Shown piece after piece: positions 1 through 6,285 of a DNA stretch of 10,926 nucleotides. Source of the stretch: an uncultured Porphyromonas sp. Lineage in GTDB: Bacteria > Bacteroidota > Bacteroidia > Bacteroidales > Porphyromonadaceae. How positions within the stretch are numbered: the first letter of the stretch is position 1; the number at the start of each line of letters is the position of its first letter. The notes under the pieces were generated by a model. It ran no database searches, was not told the DNA's origin, and saw only the letters and a list, made by a program, of their open reading frames with translations. The position numbers and the translations under genes are program-made. The stretch spans positions 1-10,926 of the forward strand of contig CAMFNC010000134.1 of assembly GCA_945965245.1 (NCBI GenBank), in the 5' to 3' direction.

Positions 1-1
1 T

Positions 2-217
2 CATAAAGATGAAGCGCTACCTCCGGTTTTTGGCGTGGATAATGAAAAAATCGATGGAGACCCGGATTTTTTCCAAAGCGAAAAAAGCTATAAAGCCCAA
101 GTGATCAGAGTGGTGGATATCAAAGAAGAAAGTCCGCAAGAGAAGAAACGAGTGCATCTGAAAATATCTGACGAATTATACGTAATCACACAATGGCGAA
201 AACCCTCCAAGAAATGA
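2..217 (+). CDS. C-terminal fragment of an unrecognised, possibly fimbria-related protein
   Basis: The reading frame is open from the first bases of the window to a TGA at 215-217, so this is the last 71 codons of a gene starting upstream. A GTG at 35 lies in frame, but nothing marks it as a start. The fragment is charged and hydrophilic and ends in alternating hydrophobic residues (HLKISDELYVITQW) followed by a short basic tail. That ending resembles a final beta-strand such as those closing Bacteroidetes fimbrial anchor or tip subunits, but the match is loose and I do not claim the family. Its stop codon overlaps the preferred start of the next gene (ATGA), which suggests translational coupling and a shared surface locus. 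Coding status is fairly sure; function is unknown. Confidence 0.6.
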   Translation, partial: HKDEALPPVFGVDNEKIDGDPDFFQSEKSYKAQVIRVVDIKEESPQEKKRVHLKISDELYVITQWRKPSKK

Positions 218-2988
218 AAGCAAAATATCATAGCCTTTGGCTCTTCTTATTCGTCTGTATTCCGCTCTTGCTGACCGGCTGTCGCAGAGATGGGCAGGAG
301 AATGAAATTTTGGGAGAGCCGCCTCCCGATCGTACCGTGATTTTTACGGCAGAATTGAGCGACCAAGCCCTCCCCTCATCCGGCAATACGCGTATGTCCA
401 TCCAAGAAGATTCGGAAAATAAACTCAATTTGCATTTCCGATGGAAAGAGAGTGATAAAATTACGGCTCTATTCTATCAAAATGGGAAGATTTATCAACG
501 AACCGTGACTTTCCGTGCAATACGCGATGACGGCAAATCTGCGGACTTTGCGGTGCCCATTCCCCAAGGCATAAACCCCGATGACCGATATCGTCTTTAT
601 ATGATACATGGCGGTGCCGGTTTGGATGACCAGCAGCCCATGATGGTGAGGTTTAACATGGATTCCGGTAAAGGCCGTTCTTCCTTGGACGAAATGAGCA
701 ACCGCAACGACATCGTATTCCTATATTCATCGGGAAACATCTCCGGCTCCAAACCGGACTTGGGAATAATTTATTTTCAACCTATCGGGCATGTGATATC
801 GGCATGTATCAAAAACACATCCAAGCAGCCATTGCCTTTTTCCGCTCTGGGTCTGAAATCGGCTTCCGTGGAGTGGCTGGCGAATACCAACCCGACGGAG
901 GGTTCATTATTTGATATAAGCAGCCGCCAATTAGTGTCCGGTAAAGAGTTTTTCGGTCGGGAATGCAGGTTTGCTTCTGCCGAGTCTGTGACCATCCTGC
1001 AGCCCGGCGAATCCGTGACGCTGTGGCAATGGATCTATACACTGAATAAAGAAGTGGGTGATCTTACTCCAGTGCTATATGATGCTTCGGGCAATGAGAT
1101 GATACAAGGCAATGTCATGCAAAAAGGAACTATGTACAGTGGCAGGCGTACTCGAATTCATCTGGCATACAATGGCGAAAAATTGCAAACCGTAAATCCG
1201 AGTGCCATAGAAATCACCATAGCCAAGAATCTGCAAGAAGGAATCGAATTGGCCATATCGAGAATAAACAATGAAAAAGACGAGAATGTATGGATAGACT
1301 TGAATAATGATGGCGTAAGGAATGACAATGAAACTCCCATACTTAATAATTTTCATCGCTATTACCCCACCTCTTCCACCTTCACCATCTATGGGCGGTT
1401 GGCATCGTTTCGCTGTAATAACGGCGGTATTACCGCTTTGGATATACGCAAGCAAGAGGGTCTTAATTATATCGATTGCTCGAAAAACGAGCTTACCGAT
1501 TTGAATCTGGATGGAATCTCCTACCCTTACAACGTGCACTGTGGGGAAAACAAACTAAAGCGAATACATTTCAATCCGAACGCAGAAAAATACGTATACC
1601 ACTTAACGATTTTCGGCAATCAATTCGAGGAGTTGGATTTGAGTCACATGACCGGTCTTCGTATGTTGGATTGCTCAGCCAATCGGCAATTGCAAAAACT
1701 TACATTGGCTGATAATATCAGCGAAATGTATCGGCTGAATACGGCCGGCACGGCTCTTTCTGCCGCCAGCCTGATGGCGATAGCCCATCGGTTGCCTGCC
1801 GCAGTTCATACAAATCAGAAGTATCAATGGGAAACCATGATAACGCTGACGGACGAAAGCAATATGACCCAGGAAATAGCAGACATGGCAGAAAGTAAAA
1901 ACTGGCAGGTGCTGATTTCGGGAGCAAGATACAGCGATTACAAAACCTATGTCAATCCTTTGGAACCCTGGGCCACACACAATGTGGACGAATTGAACAC
2001 CTTTGCCACCGGCGACCCCATAGAAAATCCCGGAAAAATGTATCAATATGGCAGAAATCACCCAATTTCAGCTACAGACTCTGCCGTGCAATATTTACGA
2101 AAAGAAGATTATTGGAGCTTGGATGACCCACAAGTTTGGCAATATCCGAATTTTATTTGCAATGCAGAGAAGTCATGTAGTTGGTATAATCCTACGGAAG
2201 AAAAGAGCTGGAAGGAGATTATTGAATATCAGCGAAAAACAGGAGCACCGGCATCGTATGTGGGAACAAATGGTGGTGACCCATGCCCTCCGGGATGGAG
2301 GCTACCCACGGGTGACGAGCAAGCTGCACTTATTGGTATTAGTAATATAATTTTTTATAGTGAACGTTATAATGACCCAGCCGGATTTAGTTGCACATTC
2401 AGTGATCGAATAATACGAGAATTTTCTGTAAATCATTTGGGAATGCCTTTTACCCCCAAGAGTGATAATAATTATTTGATATACAGATGGGGTAATGGGA
2501 AGAATGATAAATTTTATAAATTGGCATATACATATGAATATGAAAGGGATAAGAATGCAATTTCTTTTACCACGGCTTTTTATTTTGAAGCCATAAAATA
2601 CCCCAATGGGCATTTTGCCATGAAAATCATGGCTAAGCCGGTTTTAAACAGAAACCGAGTCACAGATGAAATTACTTCTGACCTTTTTTGGAAAGATAAT
2701 CAATGGTGGCTTACTCCCCGGCAGATTCAAACTCGCTATTTACCGCATGTCGGGGCACGATGGGCGACTCGCAATAGTGCCGGAATATTTTCTGGGATGG
2801 GAACCCTTTATGGTACTGAAAAACTGGTTCCCAAACAGCTTCATATAGAGGCATCCACTTTGGGTAAAGTTGATGAGATGTATTCGGTTCCACATAAAAT
2901 AGAAGCTTGTACCTTACTCTGGTTTTCTGATATGACGATGTACAACAGCGAACAGACTCGTTTTATCAGATGTATCAGAAATCATTAA
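214..2988 (+). CDS. Modular surface lipoprotein: fimbrillin-like, leucine-rich and FISUMP regions
   Basis: This encodes a 924-residue predicted lipoprotein. I prefer the ATG at 214 over the ATG at 193: it overlaps the upstream stop as ATGA and places a classic type II signal peptide at residues 1-22, with lipobox LLLTGC and the lipidated Cys at 23. Residues about 40-320 resemble the Bacteroidetes fimbrillin-like fold (strand TVIFTAEL, then a short R/W-x-x-x-D-K-I pattern). Residues about 330-530 carry Bacteroidetes-type leucine-rich repeats, with units such as LNYIDCSKNELTDLNL and LRMLDCSANRQLQKLTL. Residues about 580-924 match the Fibrobacter succinogenes major paralogous (FISUMP) pattern, with the hallmark GGDPCPPGWRLPT near residue 687 and a terminal RFIRCIRNH. 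The protein is probably displayed at the outer membrane and used for adhesion or assembly; no enzymatic motif is visible. The precise ligand is unknown. Confidence 0.85.
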   Translation: MKAKYHSLWLFLFVCIPLLLTGCRRDGQENEILGEPPPDRTVIFTAELSDQALPSSGNTRMSIQEDSENKLNLHFRWKESDKITALFYQNGKIYQRTVTFRAIRDDGKSADFAVPIPQGINPDDRYRLYMIHGGAGLDDQQPMMVRFNMDSGKGRSSLDEMSNRNDIVFLYSSGNISGSKPDLGIIYFQPIGHVISACIKNTSKQPLPFSALGLKSASVEWLANTNPTEGSLFDISSRQLVSGKEFFGRECRFASAESVTILQPGESVTLWQWIYTLNKEVGDLTPVLYDASGNEMIQGNVMQKGTMYSGRRTRIHLAYNGEKLQTVNPSAIEITIAKNLQEGIELAISRINNEKDENVWIDLNNDGVRNDNETPILNNFHRYYPTSSTFTIYGRLASFRCNNGGITALDIRKQEGLNYIDCSKNELTDLNLDGISYPYNVHCGENKLKRIHFNPNAEKYVYHLTIFGNQFEELDLSHMTGLRMLDCSANRQLQKLTLADNISEMYRLNTAGTALSAASLMAIAHRLPAAVHTNQKYQWETMITLTDESNMTQEIADMAESKNWQVLISGARYSDYKTYVNPLEPWATHNVDELNTFATGDPIENPGKMYQYGRNHPISATDSAVQYLRKEDYWSLDDPQVWQYPNFICNAEKSCSWYNPTEEKSWKEIIEYQRKTGAPASYVGTNGGDPCPPGWRLPTGDEQAALIGISNIIFYSERYNDPAGFSCTFSDRIIREFSVNHLGMPFTPKSDNNYLIYRWGNGKNDKFYKLAYTYEYERDKNAISFTTAFYFEAIKYPNGHFAMKIMAKPVLNRNRVTDEITSDLFWKDNQWWLTPRQIQTRYLPHVGARWATRNSAGIFSGMGTLYGTEKLVPKQLHIEASTLGKVDEMYSVPHKIEACTLLWFSDMTMYNSEQTRFIRCIRNH

Positions 2989-2997
2989 CACTATTTA

Positions 2998-3144
2998 ATG
3001 AACATGAAACAGATGTATATTACACCGCGCATTACAGTATGCCGGGTGCGCACTCAGAACTTTATGGGTGGTTCCGATGGGAATTCCGGTGAAGGGAGTG
3101 GGGGTGGCTCCACTCCAGTGATGCCGGGCGATGATCTATTTTGA
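2998..3144 (+). CDS. Small Gly/Ser-rich protein (48 aa) of unknown function
   Basis: An ATG nine bases after the lipoprotein stop opens a 48-codon frame ending in TGA; a second ATG two codons in gives a 46-residue version. The protein starts with a basic/aromatic/hydrophobic segment (MKQMYITPRITVCRVRTQNF), continues with a Gly/Ser linker (GGSDGNSGEGSGGGS) and ends in Pro, Asp and Phe (PGDDLF). From memory, Bacteroidetes genomes carry many short unnamed proteins of this layout (M-K-x-x-Y-I-x-P-x-x-x-V start, glycine-rich middle, acidic/aromatic end), often beside surface-protein genes. There is no signal peptide or membrane segment. The spacing suggests co-transcription with the lipoprotein gene. 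It could be a secreted peptide, a substrate for modification, or an assembly helper; none of these is shown by the sequence. Confidence 0.6.
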   Translation: MNMKQMYITPRITVCRVRTQNFMGGSDGNSGEGSGGGSTPVMPGDDLF

Positions 3145-3212
3145 TGACGTCAAGGGGCTGAACCATGCCGCATAGGAGGTCTGCGTATGGAAATCAGCGC
3201 TGAAAATATCGT

Positions 3213-3220
3213 TACCTTTG
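3213..3220 (+). promoter_or_regulatory. Bacteroidetes-type -7 promoter box upstream of tyrS
   Basis: The octamer TACCTTTG fits the Bacteroidetes housekeeping -7 consensus TAnnTTTG exactly. Transcription would start near 3227, giving a leader of about 25-35 bases before tyrS. I see no convincing TTTG at the usual -33 spacing, so the upstream half is weak. It would make tyrS independent of the surface-protein genes before it. Confidence 0.45.
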
Positions 3221-3251
3221 CGGTAGAGATATAAATATTCTAATCTGAAGA

Positions 3252-4556
3252 ATGAAGACGATGATCAATTTTGTAGAAGAACTGCAATGGCGTGGCATGA
3301 TACACAATGTGATGCCCGGTGTGGACGAACTGCTCCAAAAGGAAATGATTTCGGCTTATGTGGGCATTGATCCCACAGCCGATTCGCTGCACATCGGACA
3401 TCTGGTGGGTGTAATGATGCTGCGTCATCTCCAGAAGGCCGGACACAGACCCATTGCTCTGGTGGGAGGAGCCACCGGTATGATTGGCGACCCCTCCATG
3501 AAGTCGGCCGAACGCAATCTGCTGGACGAAGCCACCCTCAGACACAATCAGGAATGTATCAAAAAACAATTGGGTAAGTTTTTGGACTTCGAGAGCCAAG
3601 AACCCAATGCCGCTATACTGGTGAATAATTACGATTGGATGAAAGACTATACTTTCCTGACTTTTATCCGCGACATCGGCAAGCATATCACGGTCAATTA
3701 TATGATGGCCAAAGATTCGGTTAAGAAACGTTTGAGCAGTGATTCGGGCGTGGGCATGTCGTTTACCGAGTTCAGCTACCAACTGCTTCAGGGTTATGAC
3801 TTCCTCTATCTGAACCGAAACTATGGTTGTAAGTTGCAGATGGGCGGCTCGGATCAGTGGGGTAATATCACCACGGGTACGGAATTGATTCGTCGCATCG
3901 ATGGCAATGAGGCCTTCGGTATGACTTGTCCGCTCATCACCAAAGCCGATGGCGGTAAGTTTGGCAAGACCGAAAGCGGTAATGTGTGGTTGGATGCCGA
4001 ACGTACTTCACCCTATGCTTTCTATCAGTTCTGGCTGAACGTATCGGACGATGATGCTGCCAAGTATATCAAGATTTTCACCACGCTGACTCGTGAGGAA
4101 ATTGCTGCTCTGGAAGCAAAACAGGCTGCGACTCCGCATTTGCGTCCACTGCAAAAACGTTTGGCAGAGGAGATTACCATATTGGTTCATGGTGAGGAGG
4201 AGTTGCGTGCTGCGGAAGAGGCTTCGCAAATTCTTTTCGGACAAGGCACTTCGGAGATGCTGCATCACCTCAAACCGGCCACTATTCTGGATGTGTTCGG
4301 CGGTGTGCCTCAGTTCAAAATCAGCAAAGATGCCATGGCGAATGGGGTCAAAGTTATCGACCTGCTGACCGAAATGGCTCCGGTGTTCAAATCGAAAGGA
4401 GAATTGCGCAAATTGATACAGTCCGGCGGCATCAGTATCAACAAGGAGAAAATCGACTCTATTGATGCCGCGGTATCGGCCGAAGACTTGCTCAATGGCA
4501 GTTACATAGTGGCTCAGAAAGGCAAAAAGAACTATTTCCTATTGATTGCCGAATAG
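3252..4556 (+). CDS. tyrS: Tyrosyl-tRNA synthetase
   Basis: This class I aminoacyl-tRNA synthetase joins tyrosine to tRNA-Tyr in the cytoplasm, using ATP. The 434-residue length is normal for the bacterial TyrS family. The Rossmann-fold catalytic domain comes first, with YVGIDPTADSLHIGH carrying the HIGH signature at residues 47-50, the tyrosine/tRNA-binding stretch QMGGSDQWGNI, and the KMSKS-equivalent loop KFGKT at residues 236-240. An S4-like RNA-binding domain follows at about residues 366-434 (ELRKLIQSGGISINKEKI). Two in-frame starts are possible: ATG at 3252, or ATG at 3261 giving MINFVEEL, which agrees better with the start I remember for Bacteroidales homologues. It stands alone behind its own promoter box and converges on the ribosomal-protein cluster. 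Confidence 0.97.
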   Translation: MKTMINFVEELQWRGMIHNVMPGVDELLQKEMISAYVGIDPTADSLHIGHLVGVMMLRHLQKAGHRPIALVGGATGMIGDPSMKSAERNLLDEATLRHNQECIKKQLGKFLDFESQEPNAAILVNNYDWMKDYTFLTFIRDIGKHITVNYMMAKDSVKKRLSSDSGVGMSFTEFSYQLLQGYDFLYLNRNYGCKLQMGGSDQWGNITTGTELIRRIDGNEAFGMTCPLITKADGGKFGKTESGNVWLDAERTSPYAFYQFWLNVSDDDAAKYIKIFTTLTREEIAALEAKQAATPHLRPLQKRLAEEITILVHGEEELRAAEEASQILFGQGTSEMLHHLKPATILDVFGGVPQFKISKDAMANGVKVIDLLTEMAPVFKSKGELRKLIQSGGISINKEKIDSIDAAVSAEDLLNGSYIVAQKGKKNYFLLIAE

Positions 4557-4681
4557 CAAAGCATGGGGCATATACAGTGGTATTGCCTCAGAAAGAGAGT
4601 GTAAGGGAAAAATGTTTCTTTGTGTTACAAACGTAATTAATCTTTCGCTTTTCTTCCCGTAAGCACAGAAGATATACCGAG

Positions 4682-4740
4682 AAAGAATAAAGGCAAGGCC
4701 GTCGAAGCAGAGCGGAGGCTCCGCCTTGCCGTATTCTTTT
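4682..4740 (+). terminator. Probable terminator of tyrS (core of the long inverted repeat)
   Basis: A stem of AAAGAATA-aa-GGCAAGGC against GCCTTGCC-g-TATTCTTT has a GC-rich top and an A/T base ending in TTTT, 126 bases after the tyrS stop. It could stop transcription in either direction, as the A-rich left flank reads as T-rich on the other strand. The distance from the gene and the long arms make the terminator role likely but not certain. Confidence 0.45.
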
Positions 4741-4747
4741 GGGTTGA

Positions 4748-4755
4748 TATCTTTG
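4748..4755 (+). promoter_or_regulatory. Promoter-like box in the right arm of the inverted repeat
   Basis: TATCTTTG matches TAnnTTTG exactly, with TTG at 4726-4728 placed 19 bases before it, close to the Bacteroidetes -33/-7 spacing. Transcription from here would run antisense into the transposase remnant. No gene on the + strand follows it, so it may be inactive or belong to the repeat itself. Confidence 0.25.
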
Positions 4756-4791
4756 CCGAGGGAAGTAAAGCGCATAGTTAGTGAATATTGT

Positions 4792-5658
4792 TTATTTTAC
4801 TTTTCTAAGTCCGGCCGTGAGGTCGCCTATCTTTTTCCTCAAGTAAGTGGTGTTGAGAGCAATATTGCCTATGAGATGCAGGGCAGAATCGATGCTTGGG
4901 AGTGCACACCTGTTGTACCGAGCACCTTTCTTGATCTGCCCATTGAAGCGTTCGAGCCAATTAGTGCTGTGGATATACTTTCGAGCCACAACTTCATATT
5001 TGAGGTAGGTGAAGTAATACGCTATCCACTTGCCTGAGGCTATTTTGGAGAGAAAAGGATAACTTCCACTCCATCTATCGGCAAAGGCTCTGAAACTCTC
5101 ATCAATCCATCTGCGGGGGTTGGTGGAAAGCCTTTTGCTAAAGACTTCTTGGAGGTCTGTGGCAACGGCTGTTTTATTTCTGGGGCGTACCTTACGAGTC
5201 GGTTCTCGCTGGAGGTGAACCTGCAGAGGTGAACCTCAACTCCGGAGAAATGCATCCCTTCCTCAATGCTGTTGAGATCATCTGAGATGATTAATCTGGC
5301 CGTGCTATATGCTCTGCTCAAAGACACCTGAGATATCCTCCATCGTATCCCCACAGCTATAGAGATAGCTTCTGCCCATTCACCCATCTTACGCTCTTGC
5401 TCTTTCAAAACACTCAGAATCAATGGTATAAAACCTCGCTGATGTGTCCGTGGCACCCGCAATTCAAGCATATGACCACTTGCATAGATAATACGACGGG
5501 GGCAGTAACCATTGCTTACATCAGAGTTGTCCTCTTTGTACAACTCTCGCTCACCATCCATCGCTATCTCAATGATTAACTCCAATAAGTGAGATCCCAT
5601 TCGGTTCTGTCATCACATTTGATAGAATTTCCTTAGCTTGCACCTGCGTAAGTCTCAT
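4792..5658 (-). pseudogene. IS256-family (mutator-type) transposase, frameshifted and internally deleted
   Basis: The original DDE transposase, which cuts and joins DNA at the element ends, can be followed through two alternating frames. It starts with MRLTQVQAKEILSNVMTEPNG from ATG 5658. It shifts near 5600 to HLLELIIEIAMDGEREL and VPRTHQRGFIPLILSVLKEQ. It returns near 5367 to LYSCGDTMEDISGVFEQ. A deletion junction near 5300-5312 then jumps to IISDDLNSIEEG, and a last shift near 5217 restores the frame for HLQRE through STNWLERFNGQIKKGARYN to the TAA at 4792. About 867 bases remain of roughly 1.2 kb expected. The deleted part would have carried the first catalytic Asp. The second Asp (SDDL) and the Glu in NWLERFNG remain. 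It cannot make a working enzyme. Confidence 0.9.
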
Positions 5659-5686
5659 AATATTCTGCTTTTGTTTTTGCAATCTA

Positions 5687-5694
5687 CAAAATTA
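5687..5694 (-). promoter_or_regulatory. Relic -7 promoter box of the transposase gene
   Basis: Read on the minus strand, TAATTTTG fits TAnnTTTG and lies about 30 bases before the transposase ATG at 5658. No clear -33 element is visible. If active it would transcribe only the pseudogene. Confidence 0.35.
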
Positions 5695-5736
5695 ACCTTC
5701 TTGAGGCTTACACTCTTTTAGGACGAAACAATGTCT

Positions 5737-5772
5737 AAAAAAAGAAGGTGTGCTTGATGTGGCACACCTTCT
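5737..5772 (-). terminator. Intrinsic terminator of the ribosomal-protein operon
   Basis: On the minus strand a perfect 11-bp stem, AGAAGGTGTGC / GCACACCTTCT, encloses an eight-base loop (CACATCAA) and is followed by seven T residues. It starts 48 bases past the rplQ stop and has every property of a Rho-independent terminator. The A-run before the stem on the other strand lets the same hairpin act weakly in reverse. Confidence 0.93.
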
Positions 5773-5786
5773 CTTCTATTGTATGG

Positions 5787-5808
5787 AAACTCCATAGGAC
5801 TGGAGTTT
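5787..5808 (-). other. Second hairpin between rplQ and its terminator
   Basis: AAACTCCA (5787-5794) pairs perfectly with TGGAGTTT (5801-5808) around a six-base loop. It lacks a T-tract on the minus strand, so it is more likely an RNA-stabilising 3' structure, or a processing site, than a second terminator. It sits 12 bases after the rplQ stop. Confidence 0.5.
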
Positions 5809-5820
5809 GAATTCTTTTGT

Positions 5821-6279
5821 TTATGCCTCTTCGGCAGGAGAAGCTTCGGCTTTTTTAGCACCACCACGACGTGAACGACGTGTTTTGGGTGCAGCTTTTA
5901 CCTTGTCTTTAAGCATATTTTCATTGAAATCCACCAATTCGATGAAGCACATCGCTGCACCATCACCTTGACGGAAACCGGTTTTAATGATACGGGTATA
6001 ACCACCGGGACGATCGCCAACCTTATTCATAACCACTCCAAAGAGTTCTTGAATAGCATATTTATTTTGCAAATCAGCGAAAACGATACGGCGAGCTTGA
6101 GTATCATCTTTCTTAGCACGTGTAATCATAGGCTCAACATATCCGCGCAAAGCTTTAGCCTTAGCCAAAGTAGTGAAAATACGCTTGTGCATGATGAGCG
6201 ATGTAGCCATATTGCTAAGCATAGCTGCACGATGTGAATGCGTGCGACCTAAATGATTAAATTTCTTATTATGTCTCAT
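5821..6279 (-). CDS. rplQ: 50S ribosomal protein bL17
   Basis: bL17 is a structural protein of the large ribosomal subunit near the exit-tunnel side. The conserved N-terminus MRHNKKFNHLGRTHSHRAAM and the motif DRPGGYTRIIKTGFRQGD identify the family. At 152 residues it is longer than the roughly 127 of E. coli; the extra is a C-terminal tail rich in Lys, Arg, Ala and Glu (about residues 128-152), as is common in Bacteroidetes. It starts six bases after the rpoA stop and is the last gene of the cluster, followed by the strong terminator at 5737-5772. Confidence 0.97.
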   Translation of the reverse strand: MRHNKKFNHLGRTHSHRAAMLSNMATSLIMHKRIFTTLAKAKALRGYVEPMITRAKKDDTQARRIVFADLQNKYAIQELFGVVMNKVGDRPGGYTRIIKTGFRQGDGAAMCFIELVDFNENMLKDKVKAAPKTRRSRRGGAKKAEASPAEEA

Positions 6280-6285
6280 CGGTTC

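Larger units (their letters stand above)
4646..4772. repeat. Long imperfect inverted repeat (about 50-base arms)
   Basis: The two arms meet around position 4709. Outer arms: CGCTTTTCTTCCC (4646-4658) pairs with GGGAAGTAAAGCG (4760-4772), with one mismatch. Middle: both arms contain AAGATAT (read on opposite strands), separated by mismatched stretches and small gaps. Inner arms: AAAGAATA and GGCAAGGC (4682-4699) pair perfectly with GCCTTGCC and TATTCTTT (4723-4739), apart from a 2-versus-1 base bulge. This is far longer than an ordinary terminator and resembles a MITE or a palindromic intergenic repeat. It may also be part of the insertion-sequence end. Whether other copies exist cannot be seen from one window. 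Confidence 0.7.
4597..5715 (-). mobile_element. Degenerate IS256-family insertion sequence remnant
   Basis: The transposase pseudogene is flanked by candidate terminal inverted repeats: GAGTGTAAG at 4597-4605 and its complement CTTACACTC at 5707-5715. Only these nine bases match well, and I see no 8-9 base target duplication outside them, so the boundaries are tentative. The left boundary leaves 195 bases beyond the transposase stop, which is long for this family; the true end could be nearer 4790, with the inverted repeat at 4646-4772 being a separate element. The right boundary lies 21 bases beyond the terminator T-tract of the ribosomal-protein operon, a site where insertion would do no harm. 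Confidence 0.5.

Noticed and set aside
1075..1539. A 154-codon minus-strand frame within the lipoprotein gene
   Set aside because: It lies opposite a well-supported coding region with lipobox, LRR and FISUMP motifs, has no recognisable domain, and looks like a shadow frame.
3240..3782. A 180-codon minus-strand frame opposite tyrS
   Set aside because: It is wholly antisense to the conserved catalytic domain of tyrosyl-tRNA synthetase, so it is explained by codon bias of the real gene.
4539..4775. A 78-codon minus-strand frame running through the inverted repeat into the end of tyrS
   Set aside because: It overlaps the tyrS 3' end and its codons follow the palindrome arms. It could be conserved only because the repeat is conserved. 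I do not call it a gene.
4726..5037. A 103-codon + strand frame over the transposase remnant
   Set aside because: It is the reverse complement of identifiable transposase sequence (NWLERFNG region) and has no family resemblance of its own.
5206..5240. Direct repeat GAGGTGAACCT (5212-5222 and 5226-5236) as a possible 14-base duplication causing the transposase frameshift
   Set aside because: Removing 14 bases would leave the conserved L-C-x-x-H-L-x-R stretch too short. A single-base loss between the two copies restores the expected family pattern better.
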